Source: Thauera sp. K11
GTDB lineage: Bacteria; Pseudomonadota; Gammaproteobacteria; Burkholderiales; Rhodocyclaceae
Length of the DNA stretch: 64,000 nucleotides
Assembly: GCF_002354895.1 (NCBI RefSeq)
Contig: NZ_CP023439.1
Span: 4,340,001 to 4,404,000 of the forward strand
Direction: 5' to 3'
Shown: in pieces, positions 33,756-41,965 of the stretch
Position numbering within the stretch: position 1 is the first letter of the stretch
Layout of the letters: each line of letters starts with the position of its first letter
Made by a program: the position numbers and the translations under genes
The notes under the pieces: model-generated
The model's input: only the letters and a program-made list of their open reading frames with translations
Told to the model about the DNA's origin: nothing
The model's database searches: none

Positions 33756-34835
33756 ATGAGCCAGATTCTGCGCCAGCACGCCGAGCAACAATTCGCCGAA
33801 GAGCTCGACATGCTCAGGAAATCCGACAGCCGCGAACGCCCCGGCAACTGGGCCATGTCGCCCTGGGCGGTGGCGACTTACCTCATGGGCGGCCGGCTGG
33901 ACAACGGCTTCGAGATCAGCCCCAAGTACATCGGCAACCGCCGCATCATCGAAACCGCCATCGCCACCCTGGCCACCGACCGCGCACTGCTGCTCTTCGG
34001 CGTGCCCGGCACGGCCAAGTCCTGGGTCTCCGAGCATCTGGCTGCGGCCGTCAGCGGCGATTCCACCATGCTGATCCAGGGCACCGCCGGTACCAGCGAG
34101 GAGCAACTGCGCTATGGCTGGAACTACGCCCACTTGCTGTCCAAAGGGCCGTCTACCGACGCCCTGGTGCCCAGCCCGCTGATGCGCGCGATGGAACTGG
34201 GCAAGACCGCGCGGGTAGAGGAACTCACCCGCATCCCGGCCGACGTGCAGGACACCCTGATCACCATCCTCTCGGAAAAGTCGCTGCCGATTCCCGAACT
34301 CGGCATCCAGTGCCAGGCGGTGCGCGGCTTCAACGTGATCGCTACCGCGAACAACCGCGACAAGGGCATCAACGAACTTTCCAGCGCCCTCAAGCGCCGC
34401 TTCAACACCGTGATCCTCCCGGTGCCGGCCAGCGAGGACGAGGAGATCGCCATCGTCACCAAGCGCGTCGGCGAAATGGGCCGCGCCCTGCAGTTGCCGG
34501 GCGAACCGCCCGCGCTCAAGGAAGTCCGCCGCGTGGTGCAGATCTTCCGCGAGCTGCGCAACGGCCAGACCGAGGACGGCAAGACCAAGCTCAAGATGCC
34601 CAGCGGCACGCTCTCCACCGCCGAGGCCATCTCCGTCATCAACAGCGGCGTGGCGATGGCCGGCCACTTCGGCGACGGCGTGCTGCGGGCCGGCGACGTC
34701 GCCGCCAGCCTGGTCGGGGCCATCGTCAAGGACCCGGTGCAGGACGCGGTGGTCTGGCGGGAATACCAGGAAACCGTGATGAAGGAACGCGACGACTGGA
34801 AGGACCTCTACCGCGCCTGCCGCGACCAGGACTGA
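33756..34835 (+). CDS. MoxR-family AAA+ ATPase (YehL-like)
   Basis: A 359-aa AAA+ ATPase. Walker A is GVPGTAKS (82-89); sensor 1 is NVIATANNRDKG (about 193-204); an arginine-finger region is ALKRRF (211-216). The Walker B region is unusual: where MoxR proteins normally have hhhhDE, this one reads TARVEELTR with E155 and E156 but no canonical Asp, so hydrolysis may be slow or use a different acidic residue. MoxR proteins work as chaperone-like remodelling motors together with VWA proteins; the VWA gene is the last in this operon. The next gene starts 7 bp downstream. Confidence 0.9.
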   Translation: MSQILRQHAEQQFAEELDMLRKSDSRERPGNWAMSPWAVATYLMGGRLDNGFEISPKYIGNRRIIETAIATLATDRALLLFGVPGTAKSWVSEHLAAAVSGDSTMLIQGTAGTSEEQLRYGWNYAHLLSKGPSTDALVPSPLMRAMELGKTARVEELTRIPADVQDTLITILSEKSLPIPELGIQCQAVRGFNVIATANNRDKGINELSSALKRRFNTVILPVPASEDEEIAIVTKRVGEMGRALQLPGEPPALKEVRRVVQIFRELRNGQTEDGKTKLKMPSGTLSTAEAISVINSGVAMAGHFGDGVLRAGDVAASLVGAIVKDPVQDAVVWREYQETVMKERDDWKDLYRACRDQD

Positions 34836-34842
34836 GCGCCCG

Positions 34843-37134
34843 ATGTCCGCCGCGCCCTTCCACATCTTCGGCATCCGCCACCACGGGCCGGGCAGCGCCC
34901 GCAGCCTGCAGCGGGCGCTGGAAGCGCTGCAGCCCGACTGCCTGCTCGTCGAAGGGCCGCCCGATGGCGAAGACATGCTGCCGCTGGTGGACGACCCCGG
35001 CCTGGTGCCGCCCGTCGCCCTGCTGGTCTACAACCCGGAAGATTCGCGCGAAGCGGTGTTCTACCCCTTCGCCGCCTTCTCGCCGGAGTGGAACGCGCTG
35101 CGCCACGCCAACGCCCATCGCATTCCCGTCCGCTTCATCGATCTGCCGATCAGCCATCAGTTCGGCATCGCACGCACGGCGGATGACAACGGCGACGCGG
35201 GTACGGATGCCGCTGAAGCCGAAGAACAGCATACCGACCCCTCTACGGTAGAAACCGCCACCGCCGACGAAACCGGCCCCAGCGGTGATCCGCTCGACTG
35301 GCTGGGCCGCGCCGCCGGCCATGCCGATGGCGAAGCCTGGTGGAACCACATGGTGGAGGAACGCAACGACGGCCTCGAACTCTTCGCCGCCATCCGCGAG
35401 GCGATGACCACGGTGCGCGCCGAAGCGCCGCCGCGCCGCTGGAGCGCCCGGGCCGAACGGCGCGAAGCGATGCGCGAGGCGCACATGCGCAAATGCCTGC
35501 GCCAGGCGCAGAAGGACGGCTACCAGCGCATCGCCGTGGTGTGCGGCGCCTGGCACGTGCCCGCGCTGGCCGACATGCCACCGGCCAAGGCCGACAACGA
35601 GTTGCTCAAGGGCCTGCCCAAGGTCAAGGTCGCAGCCACCTGGGTGCCGTGGTCCTACCCCCACCTCAGCATCGCCAGCGGCTACGGCGCCGGCGTCGCC
35701 TCCCCCGGCTGGTACGAGCACCTGTGGCACAGCGCCGCCGACAAGCGCGCCATCGGCTGGCTGGCGCGCGCCGCCGCGCTGTTCCGCGCCGAGGGACTGG
35801 ACTGCTCCTCCGCCCACATCATCGAAGCCTCCCGGCTGGCGGACACCCTCGCCGCCCTGCGCGAACGTCCGCAACCCGGCCTGGACGAACTTTCCGAAGC
35901 CCTGCGCAGCATCGTCTGCATGGGCGACGACGCACCGATGCGGCTGATCGCGCAGCGGCTCATCATCGGCGACCGCCTCGGCACCACGCCGGAAAACGCC
36001 CCCGCCGTTCCGCTGCAGCGCGACCTCGCCCAGGCCCAGAGGAACCTGCGCCTCAAGCCCGAAGCCGGCCAGAAAACGCTGGACCTCGACCTGCGCCAGC
36101 CCAACGACCTCGCCCGCAGCCACCTGCTGCACCGGCTGCGCCTGCTGGACATTCCCTGGGGCATGCCGGGCCGCAGCGGCCACGGCGCCAAAGGCAGCTT
36201 CCACGAACTGTGGCAGCTCCAGTGGGCGCCGGAGCTGGCCATCGCCGTCATCGACGCCAGCCGCTGGGGTTCCACCGTGGCGGAGGCCGCCGGCGCACGC
36301 GCGGTGGACCGCGCCAGGACGGCAACCGAGCTACCCGTACTCGCGGAATTGATGGACCAGGTTCTGCTCGCCGACCTCCAGGCCGCGATCGCCCCGGTCA
36401 CCCGCGCACTCGAAGACCTCGCGGCGATCGCCAGCGACGTCCTCCAGCTACTCGCCGCCATTCCGCCGCTGGCCAACGTCGCCCGCTACGGCAACGTGCG
36501 CCAGACCGACACCGCCATGGTCCGGCACGTGCTGACCACCCTGGTGCCGCGCGCCGCCATCGGCCTGCCGGGCGCCTGCAGCGCGCTCGACGACGATGCC
36601 GCCGCCGCGATGAACCAGGCCATTGCCGCCACCCACCAGGCGCTGCAACTGATCGCCGACGACGAGTTGCTGCAAGGCTGGCACACCGCCCTCGCCCGCC
36701 TCGGCCGGCAGGCCGGCTGCCACGGCCTGGTGGCCGGCCTCGCCACCCGCCTGCGCTTCGACGACCAGTTGGACGACGCCGAACACACCGCCCTGTGCAT
36801 GAGCCAGGCGCTGTCGCCGGGCAACGACCCCGGCCCCGCTGCCGCATGGCTGGAAGGCTTCCTCAACCGCAGCGCCATGGTGCTGCTGCACGACGAGCGG
36901 CTGTGGGCGCTGGTCGATGGCTGGCTCGGCACCCTGCGCGGCGAACACTTCCTGCGCGACCTGCCCCTGCTGCGCCGCGCCTTCTCTAGCTTCAGCCTGC
37001 CCGAGCGGCGCCAGCTCGGCGAACGCGCCGGCCGCCCGGCCGCCGCCAGCACGCAGCGGCCGCCGGAATGGGATGCACAGCGCGCCGAACGCGCGTTGCC
37101 GCTGTTGCGCCAATTGCTGGGAATCGAGGCATGA
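34843..37134 (+). CDS. DUF5682 protein (YehM-like), with TraB/TIKI-like motifs
   Basis: A 763-aa soluble protein. The first 250 residues carry spaced motifs resembling the TraB/PrgY/TIKI superfamily: FGIRHHGPGSA (9-19), LLVEGPPD (34-41), then ERREAMREAHM (205-215) and VVCGAWHVPAL (232-242), comparable to TraB GTxH, hydrophobic-E, ERxxxM and GAxH. An acidic insert (115-145) and a long helical C-terminal region (about 260-763) follow. If the relation holds, this is a metal-dependent hydrolase or peptidase acting in the cassette; known facts only support DUF5682. It overlaps the VWA gene by 4 bp. Confidence 0.85.
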   Translation: MSAAPFHIFGIRHHGPGSARSLQRALEALQPDCLLVEGPPDGEDMLPLVDDPGLVPPVALLVYNPEDSREAVFYPFAAFSPEWNALRHANAHRIPVRFIDLPISHQFGIARTADDNGDAGTDAAEAEEQHTDPSTVETATADETGPSGDPLDWLGRAAGHADGEAWWNHMVEERNDGLELFAAIREAMTTVRAEAPPRRWSARAERREAMREAHMRKCLRQAQKDGYQRIAVVCGAWHVPALADMPPAKADNELLKGLPKVKVAATWVPWSYPHLSIASGYGAGVASPGWYEHLWHSAADKRAIGWLARAAALFRAEGLDCSSAHIIEASRLADTLAALRERPQPGLDELSEALRSIVCMGDDAPMRLIAQRLIIGDRLGTTPENAPAVPLQRDLAQAQRNLRLKPEAGQKTLDLDLRQPNDLARSHLLHRLRLLDIPWGMPGRSGHGAKGSFHELWQLQWAPELAIAVIDASRWGSTVAEAAGARAVDRARTATELPVLAELMDQVLLADLQAAIAPVTRALEDLAAIASDVLQLLAAIPPLANVARYGNVRQTDTAMVRHVLTTLVPRAAIGLPGACSALDDDAAAAMNQAIAATHQALQLIADDELLQGWHTALARLGRQAGCHGLVAGLATRLRFDDQLDDAEHTALCMSQALSPGNDPGPAAAWLEGFLNRSAMVLLHDERLWALVDGWLGTLRGEHFLRDLPLLRRAFSSFSLPERRQLGERAGRPAAASTQRPPEWDAQRAERALPLLRQLLGIEA

Positions 37135-38321
37135 ACGACGGACACGCACCGCAGGACACTGCGGATGAACGCCTGCGCCGCTGGCGGCTGGTGCTCGGCG
37201 AACCCGCGCAGGACAGTTGCGGCGACCTCAGCGGCGAGGACATCCGCATCGACGAAGCCCTCACCGCGCTCTACGACGCCGACGGCCGTGGCGGCCTGCG
37301 CGGCGGCAGCGGTGCTTCCTCGCCGCGGGTCGCGCGCTGGCTGGGCGACATCCGTCAGTACTTTCCCGCCCCGGTGGTGCAGGTGATGCAGAAGGATGCC
37401 TTCGAACGCCTGGACCTCAAGAGCATGCTGTTCCAGCCGGAAATGCTCGACGCGGTGCAGCCCGACGTCCATCTGGTGGCGACGCTGATGTCCCTGCGCG
37501 GCATCATCCCCGCCAAGACGCGGGACACCGCCCGCCAGGTCGTGGCCAAGGTGGTCGATGCGCTGATGAAGCGGCTCGACGAACCGATGCGCAGCGCGGT
37601 CACCGGCGCGCTCAACCGCGCCGAGCGCAACCGCCGTCCGCGCCACGCCGAAATCGACTGGCAGCGCACCATCCGCGCCAACCTGCGCCACTGGCAGGAA
37701 AGCCACCGCAGCATCATTCCGGAAACCCTGATCGGCTACGGCCGCAAGGCACGCCGCAGCCAGCGCGAAGTCATCCTCTGCATCGACCAGAGCGGCTCGA
37801 TGGCGGCCTCGGTGGTCTATTCCAGCATCTTCGGCGCCGTCATGGCCTCGCTGCCGGCGGTGAAAACGCACATGGTGGTGTTCGACACCGCGGTGGTCGA
37901 CCTCACCGAGCAGTTGAGCGATCCGGTGGAAGTGCTGTTCGGTGTGCAACTGGGCGGCGGCACCGACATCAACCGCGCGGTCGGCTACTGCCAGGGGCTG
38001 GTGCGTGAGCCGCGCAACACCATCATGGTGCTGATCTCCGACCTCTATGAAGGCGGAGTTGAAAAGAACCTGCTCCAGCGCGCCAGTGAACTCGTGCAAT
38101 CCGGCGCCCAGCTCATCGTGCTGCTTGCGCTGAGCGACGAAGGCGCGCCGGCCTACGACCGCCAGCTCGCCGCCAAGCTGGCCGCGCTCGGCGTGCCCTC
38201 CTTCGCCTGCTCGCCCGACCAGTTCCCGGCGCTGATGGCAGCCGCCATTCGCCGCGAGGACGTCGGCCTGTGGGCCGCGCAGCAGGGCATCGTGACCGCC
38301 CGCGCGGAACGGACCGCCTGA
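37131..38321 (+). CDS. VWA domain protein (YehP-like), partner of the MoxR ATPase
   Basis: A 396-aa soluble protein. The C-terminal von Willebrand A domain (about 210-385) has a complete metal-ion-dependent adhesion site: DQSGSM (219-224), T278 in GGGTD, and D304 in LISDLYEGG. The N-terminal half is helical and family-specific. VWA proteins of this type bind client or adaptor proteins through Mg2+ and deliver them to MoxR ATPases. The ATG overlaps the DUF5682 stop (ATGA). It closes a five-gene operon read as one unit from 30787. Confidence 0.9.
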   Translation: MNDGHAPQDTADERLRRWRLVLGEPAQDSCGDLSGEDIRIDEALTALYDADGRGGLRGGSGASSPRVARWLGDIRQYFPAPVVQVMQKDAFERLDLKSMLFQPEMLDAVQPDVHLVATLMSLRGIIPAKTRDTARQVVAKVVDALMKRLDEPMRSAVTGALNRAERNRRPRHAEIDWQRTIRANLRHWQESHRSIIPETLIGYGRKARRSQREVILCIDQSGSMAASVVYSSIFGAVMASLPAVKTHMVVFDTAVVDLTEQLSDPVEVLFGVQLGGGTDINRAVGYCQGLVREPRNTIMVLISDLYEGGVEKNLLQRASELVQSGAQLIVLLALSDEGAPAYDRQLAAKLAALGVPSFACSPDQFPALMAAAIRREDVGLWAAQQGIVTARAERTA

Positions 38322-38506
38322 CGCCGGGCAAACGGCTCGCGCCCGGTTCAGGCCGCCACGTTCTCCAGCAGCAGCCTCACCCGTGCGATCCGGGTATCGA
38401 TGCGATCGTTGGGGCACATCCCCTGCGTTCGGTACGCGCCGAACCGCCTCGAGCGTACTGACGCCCCTTGGGGCAGCGAACGCAGTGAGCGTGGGGTCGT
38501 TTCATT
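38322..38506. repeat. Intergenic repeat-rich spacer
   Basis: 185 bp between convergent genes. It contains the palindrome GCCCCTTGGGGC and a GAACGCAGTGAGCG stretch of the kind repeated between genes in many Betaproteobacteria, probably working as a bidirectional terminator. The end next to the stop codon, ATTTCAG preceded by CGTTTC, is shared with the end of the response regulator gene at 22434-22446. No gene seen. Confidence 0.45.
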
Positions 38507-38830
38507 TCAGCGGCCGTCGTCGCCGCTGCGCACCTCGCGGATCACCTCGCCCTCGATCACCAGCCCGCCGGACGGCGGTGGCGGGCGGCGGTCGTCGTAA
38601 CCGGCCTCGGCCATGCGCTTGCGCGCGGTGCGGGTCTTCCACCACAGGTAGCCCCAGAAGATGGCGCCGACGGTCAGCACCACGGCAAACAGGACGACCG
38701 AGAACATCATCGCCACGACGAACACCGCGACGGTGACGAGGGTGGCGGCGACCTTCTTCAGCAGGCTGGGCGGCTCGCCGCCGGCGGACAGTCGGGCGAA
38801 GGGATGGGCTCCGCGTGGATCGAATTGCAT
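38507..38830 (-). CDS. Hypothetical single-pass/two-pass membrane protein
   Basis: A 107-aa protein with a hydrophobic region at about 27-62 long enough for two closely spaced helices, followed by a basic segment (WWKTRTARKRMAEAGYDDRR) and a cytoplasmic tail. I do not recognise a named family; short proteins of this layout are common in Rhodocyclales. It follows the TerB-like gene on the same strand (gap about 60 bp). Codon use fits the neighbours. Confidence 0.65.
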   Translation of the reverse strand: MQFDPRGAHPFARLSAGGEPPSLLKKVAATLVTVAVFVVAMMFSVVLFAVVLTVGAIFWGYLWWKTRTARKRMAEAGYDDRRPPPPSGGLVIEGEVIREVRSGDDGR

Positions 38831-38891
38831 GGCAGTCCTCGTGGCGGCATGCCGGCCGCCGATCGGAAACGGGTGGGTGGAAAGACGCCGC

Positions 38892-39374
38892 TCAGGGCGC
38901 GCCCGCGCCGGCGGCCTCGCGGGCGCGCTGCTTGGCGCCGACGAAATCGCCCCGCGGAATGTAGAGCAGGTCTCCGAGCTTGAGCATCAACTGGTTCTCG
39001 TAGTGGGAGAGGTGGCCGTCGGCGAAGGCCACCTCCCACAGCAGCTCGACGATGGCGAGCTTTTCCGCGGCGGAAAAACCCTTGTTGAGCTGCGAGGTGA
39101 AGCCGTAGAAATCCGGCGCCTCGCGCGCAGCGGCCTCGGCCAGTTCGAGCAGCCGTTCGACCTCGTCGTCGGCGAGCGCGAAGCGGCGGCGCAGCGCGGC
39201 GATCACCGCCTGGCGCTCCTGCGGCGTGCTGTCGGCGTCGGCCCGCATCACTTCCACCAGCAGCACCGCGGTAGCGAGCTGCAGGCGGTGCGCCGCCGCG
39301 CCGGCGGCCGGCGCGGCGGTGTCCATCAAGGGGGAGGCGAGGGTGTCGAAGAGGTCTTTGAGGGTGCGGAGCAT
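38892..39374 (-). CDS. TerB-family (tellurite resistance-like) protein
   Basis: A 160-aa cytoplasmic helical protein with the TerB-like pattern: LQLATAVLLVEVMRADADST, then ERQAVIAALRRRFALADDEV, and the acidic metal-binding type repeat EVAFADGHLSHYENQLM. TerB domains bind divalent metal and are linked to membrane stress responses; most stand-alone members have no tested role and are not proof of tellurite resistance. Upstream of the small membrane protein gene on the same strand. Confidence 0.85.
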   Translation of the reverse strand: MLRTLKDLFDTLASPLMDTAAPAAGAAAHRLQLATAVLLVEVMRADADSTPQERQAVIAALRRRFALADDEVERLLELAEAAAREAPDFYGFTSQLNKGFSAAEKLAIVELLWEVAFADGHLSHYENQLMLKLGDLLYIPRGDFVGAKQRAREAAGAGAP

Positions 39375-39489
39375 GGCGGCCGGTCGGGTTGCGCTACCGG
39401 TAAGTCGGCCGCCGGCGCCAAGAGTTCCGCCGCGGCCACCGGTCGCGCCTTCCAGATGGGGGCGGCCGGCCGCGCTTCAAGCCCCGCGC

Positions 39490-40071
39490 TCACGGCTCCA
39501 GCCGCGTGCCCAGCACCCGCAGGAACTGCGCCAGCCAGTCCGGATGCGCCGGCCAGGCGGGGGCGGTCACCAGCTTGCCGTCCGTCGTGGCCCTGTCGAT
39601 CGGGATCTCGGCGTACTCGCCGCCGGCCGCCCTCACCTCCGGCGCGCAGGCCGGGTAGGCGCTGCAACTGCGGCCCCTGAGCACGCCGGCCGCGGCCAGC
39701 AGCTGGGCGCCGTGGCAGATCGCCGCCACCGGCTTGTCGGCGGTGAAGAAGTGCTGCACGGCGGCGATCACCTTGGGGTTGAGCCGCAGGTATTCCGGCG
39801 CGCGGCCGCCGGGGATCACCAGCGCGTCGTAGTCCTCGGCGCGCAGGCTGTCGAACTCGGCGTTCAGGGTGAAGTTGTGGCCGGGCTTCTCGCTGTAGGT
39901 CTGGTCGCCCTCGAAGTCGTGGATCGCGGTGCGCACCCGCTCGCCCGCCTTCTTGCCGGGGCAGGCCGCATGCACGGTGTGGCCCGCCATCAGCAGCGCC
40001 TGGAAGGGCACCATGGTCTCGTAGTCCTCGGTGAAGTCGCCAGTGATCATCAGAATCTTCTTCGCAGCCAT
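39490..40071 (-). CDS. DJ-1/PfpI family protein
   Basis: A 193-aa protein of the DJ-1/PfpI fold. The nucleophile elbow is AICHGAQLL with the reactive Cys; an acidic residue near the N-terminus (TGDFTEDYE) is the usual partner; [15 protein letters not shown] is another signature. Start [13 protein letters not shown] is preceded by a strong AAGGAGG site; the frame is open 12 codons upstream without similarity. Members act as glyoxalases, deglycases or chaperones; the exact activity cannot be told from sequence. Confidence 0.9.
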   Translation of the reverse strand: MAAKKILMITGDFTEDYETMVPFQALLMAGHTVHAACPGKKAGERVRTAIHDFEGDQTYSEKPGHNFTLNAEFDSLRAEDYDALVIPGGRAPEYLRLNPKVIAAVQHFFTADKPVAAICHGAQLLAAAGVLRGRSCSAYPACAPEVRAAGGEYAEIPIDRATTDGKLVTAPAWPAHPDWLAQFLRVLGTRLEP

Positions 40072-40231
40072 CGTCGCCTCCTTGCGGTCGATCGGGGTGG
40101 AATCCACCGCCTCAGTCTAGACAGCCCCCGGCCGGCCGCCAAGCCGGCCGACGCGCACGCATGCGCGGAAGATCGGGTATGCCGCCGGCACGACGGCATC
40201 ACCACGACCAGACATCTGGAGGAGAACACCC

Positions 40232-40498
40232 ATGCTCGGACGGCGTCCGTTCGCCCTGGCCCTGTGCTGCATGGTCCTGGCCGCCCTGTCTTCGTTCACC
40301 CTGCCGGCGTGCGCCCAGTCGGGCTGCATCGCCGCGCGCGTGCTGGTCGAAGCGCTGCGCCGTGCCGGCCCCACCGCCGAGAAGCTGACCCAGGCGCTGG
40401 AGGGCCTGCGCAACTTCAACCTCGGCGGCTTCGAGGTCGGCTTCGCGCCCGGCGCGCCACTCACGCGCCAGCGTTGGCCTGGCGGAAGAAGTCGATGA
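40232..40498 (+). pseudogene. Remnant of a branched-chain amino-acid ABC substrate-binding protein gene
   Basis: The 88-codon frame begins with a normal signal peptide (PFALALCCMVLAALSSFTL, then ACAQ) but jumps directly to a C-terminal motif of Leu/Ile/Val-type binding proteins, AARVLVEALRRAGPTAEKL and LEGLRNFNLGGFEVGF, and then runs into the end of the convergent LysR gene. About 300 central residues and the last strand are missing, so an internal deletion plus 3' truncation is the best explanation. A short secreted product is possible but would not bind ligand. Confidence 0.7.
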
Positions 40499-41366
40499 AC
40501 ACCCGCAGCCGCGCCGGCATCTGCGCGCGGCTGGGGAAGTACAGATGGGCGACCGGCATCGGCCAGGCGTAGTCCGCCAGCACCTCGCGCAGGCGGCCTG
40601 CGCGCAGGTCGTCCACCACCATGGATTCCACCACCTGCGAGATGCCGAGGCCGCGGCGCAGCAGGTCGAGTTCGGCATCGGCGTCGTTGATGATGAAGCG
40701 GCCGCTCACCTCCAGCTCCAGCTCGCCGTCGCCGTCGCGGAACAGCCAGTGCGCAATGCGCCCGCTGGTCGGGTAGCGGAAGCGGATGCAGTCGTGCGCG
40801 GCGAGGTCGGCCGGCTGCTGCGGCACCGGATGGCGCGCGAAGTAGGCCGGCGCCGCCGCCACGATCATGCGCTGCGGCGGGCCGATCGGGATCGCCACCA
40901 TGTCGCCGGCGATGTTGTCCGCCATGCGCAGGCCGATGTCGAAGCGGTCGGCCACCAGGTCGGCGAGCTTGTCGTCGAGCGAGAACTCGATGCCGACCTC
41001 GGGGTAGCGCGCGGAAAAGGCGGCGACGTGCGGCGCGAAGTACTGCGCGAAGGCCAGCCGCGGCAGGGTGATGCGCACCGTGCCGCCGGGCTGTTCGCGC
41101 GCCTGGTCGAGCGAGGCCAGCGCGCCGCCGAGTTCGTCCAGGCCGCGGCGCACGCCGTCGAGCAGGCGGGCGCCTTCGTCGGTCAGCCCCACGCGCCGGG
41201 TGGTGCGCGCCAGCAGCCGCACGCCCAAACGCGTTTCCAGGCTGCGCACCGACTGCGACAACGCCGAGGCCGACAGCCCCATCTCCGCCGCCGCGCGGCT
41301 GAAGCTGGCATGGCGGGCGACGCATTCGAAGGCGGCCAGCGCCGGCAGCAAGGCAGGTTCGATCAT
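40461..41366 (-). CDS. LysR-family transcriptional regulator
   Basis: A 301-aa regulator with N-terminal helix-turn-helix (ASFSRAAAEMGLSASALSQS) and a substrate-binding domain of the CrgA-like group (FDIGLRMADNIAGDMVAIPI, GLGISQVVESMV). MIEPALLPAL is taken as start because AAGGAGAG sits 6-12 bases before it; starting five codons earlier would bury that site in the coding region. It is divergent from the molybdenum hydroxylase operon, about 130 bp away, and is the likely regulator of that operon. Confidence 0.9.
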   Translation of the reverse strand: MIEPALLPALAAFECVARHASFSRAAAEMGLSASALSQSVRSLETRLGVRLLARTTRRVGLTDEGARLLDGVRRGLDELGGALASLDQAREQPGGTVRITLPRLAFAQYFAPHVAAFSARYPEVGIEFSLDDKLADLVADRFDIGLRMADNIAGDMVAIPIGPPQRMIVAAAPAYFARHPVPQQPADLAAHDCIRFRYPTSGRIAHWLFRDGDGELELEVSGRFIINDADAELDLLRRGLGISQVVESMVVDDLRAGRLREVLADYAWPMPVAHLYFPSRAQMPARLRVFIDFFRQANAGA

Positions 41367-41496
41367 TAAGCTCTCCTTCAAGACGCTTGCAGGATTACGC
41401 CGTCGATCTTAAAAGAAACGGCGTCTAAGCTTCATCGCACTTCCGCGCGGCGTCCGACCGCGCGATCGCTCCAGCCCCAACCCCGAGGAGACGCCG

Positions 41497-41955
41497 ATGA
41501 CCCGCTTCACTCTCAACGGCAAGCCGGTGGACACCGCGCTGCCCGACGACACCCCGCTGCTGTGGGTGCTGCGCGACGGACTCGACCTGACCGGCACCAA
41601 GTTCGGCTGCGGCATGGGCCTGTGCGGCGCCTGTACCGTGCACCTGGACGGCCAGCCCATCCGTTCCTGTTCGACGCCGCTGTCGGCCGCCGCCGGCAAG
41701 CGGATCACCACCATCGAAGGCGTCGGCAGCGGCCGCGTCGGCGCCGCGGTGCAGAAGGCCTGGCAGAAGCTGGACGTGGTCCAGTGCGGCTACTGCCAGT
41801 CCGGCCAGATCATGGCCGCCACCGCGCTGCTCGCCGCCAAGCCCAGACCCAGCGACGCCGACATCGACGCCGCGATGGGCGGAAACCTCTGCCGCTGCGC
41901 CACCTACGTGCGCATCCGCGCCGCCATCCACGAAGCCGCCAAGAGCCTGGCGTAA
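41497..41955 (+). CDS. Molybdenum hydroxylase [2Fe-2S] subunit (isoquinoline 1-oxidoreductase alpha type)
   Basis: A 152-aa electron-transfer subunit with two [2Fe-2S] clusters. The plant-type cluster ligands are C38, C43, C46 and C58 ([15 protein letters not shown]), and the second cluster uses C97, C100, C132 and C134 (QCGYCQSGQ and CRCATYVRI). It partners the large molybdopterin subunit encoded 10 bp downstream. There is no FAD subunit gene, the usual state of IorAB-type enzymes, which pass electrons to a cytochrome or quinone. A GAGGAG site precedes the ATG. Confidence 0.93.
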   Translation: MTRFTLNGKPVDTALPDDTPLLWVLRDGLDLTGTKFGCGMGLCGACTVHLDGQPIRSCSTPLSAAAGKRITTIEGVGSGRVGAAVQKAWQKLDVVQCGYCQSGQIMAATALLAAKPRPSDADIDAAMGGNLCRCATYVRIRAAIHEAAKSLA

Positions 41956-41965
41956 GGAGCGCACG

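Noticed and set aside
38892..39374. TerB-like and TerC-like genes as a tellurite resistance operon
   Set aside because: They are about 7 kb apart on opposite strands and no terA, terD or terE gene is present.
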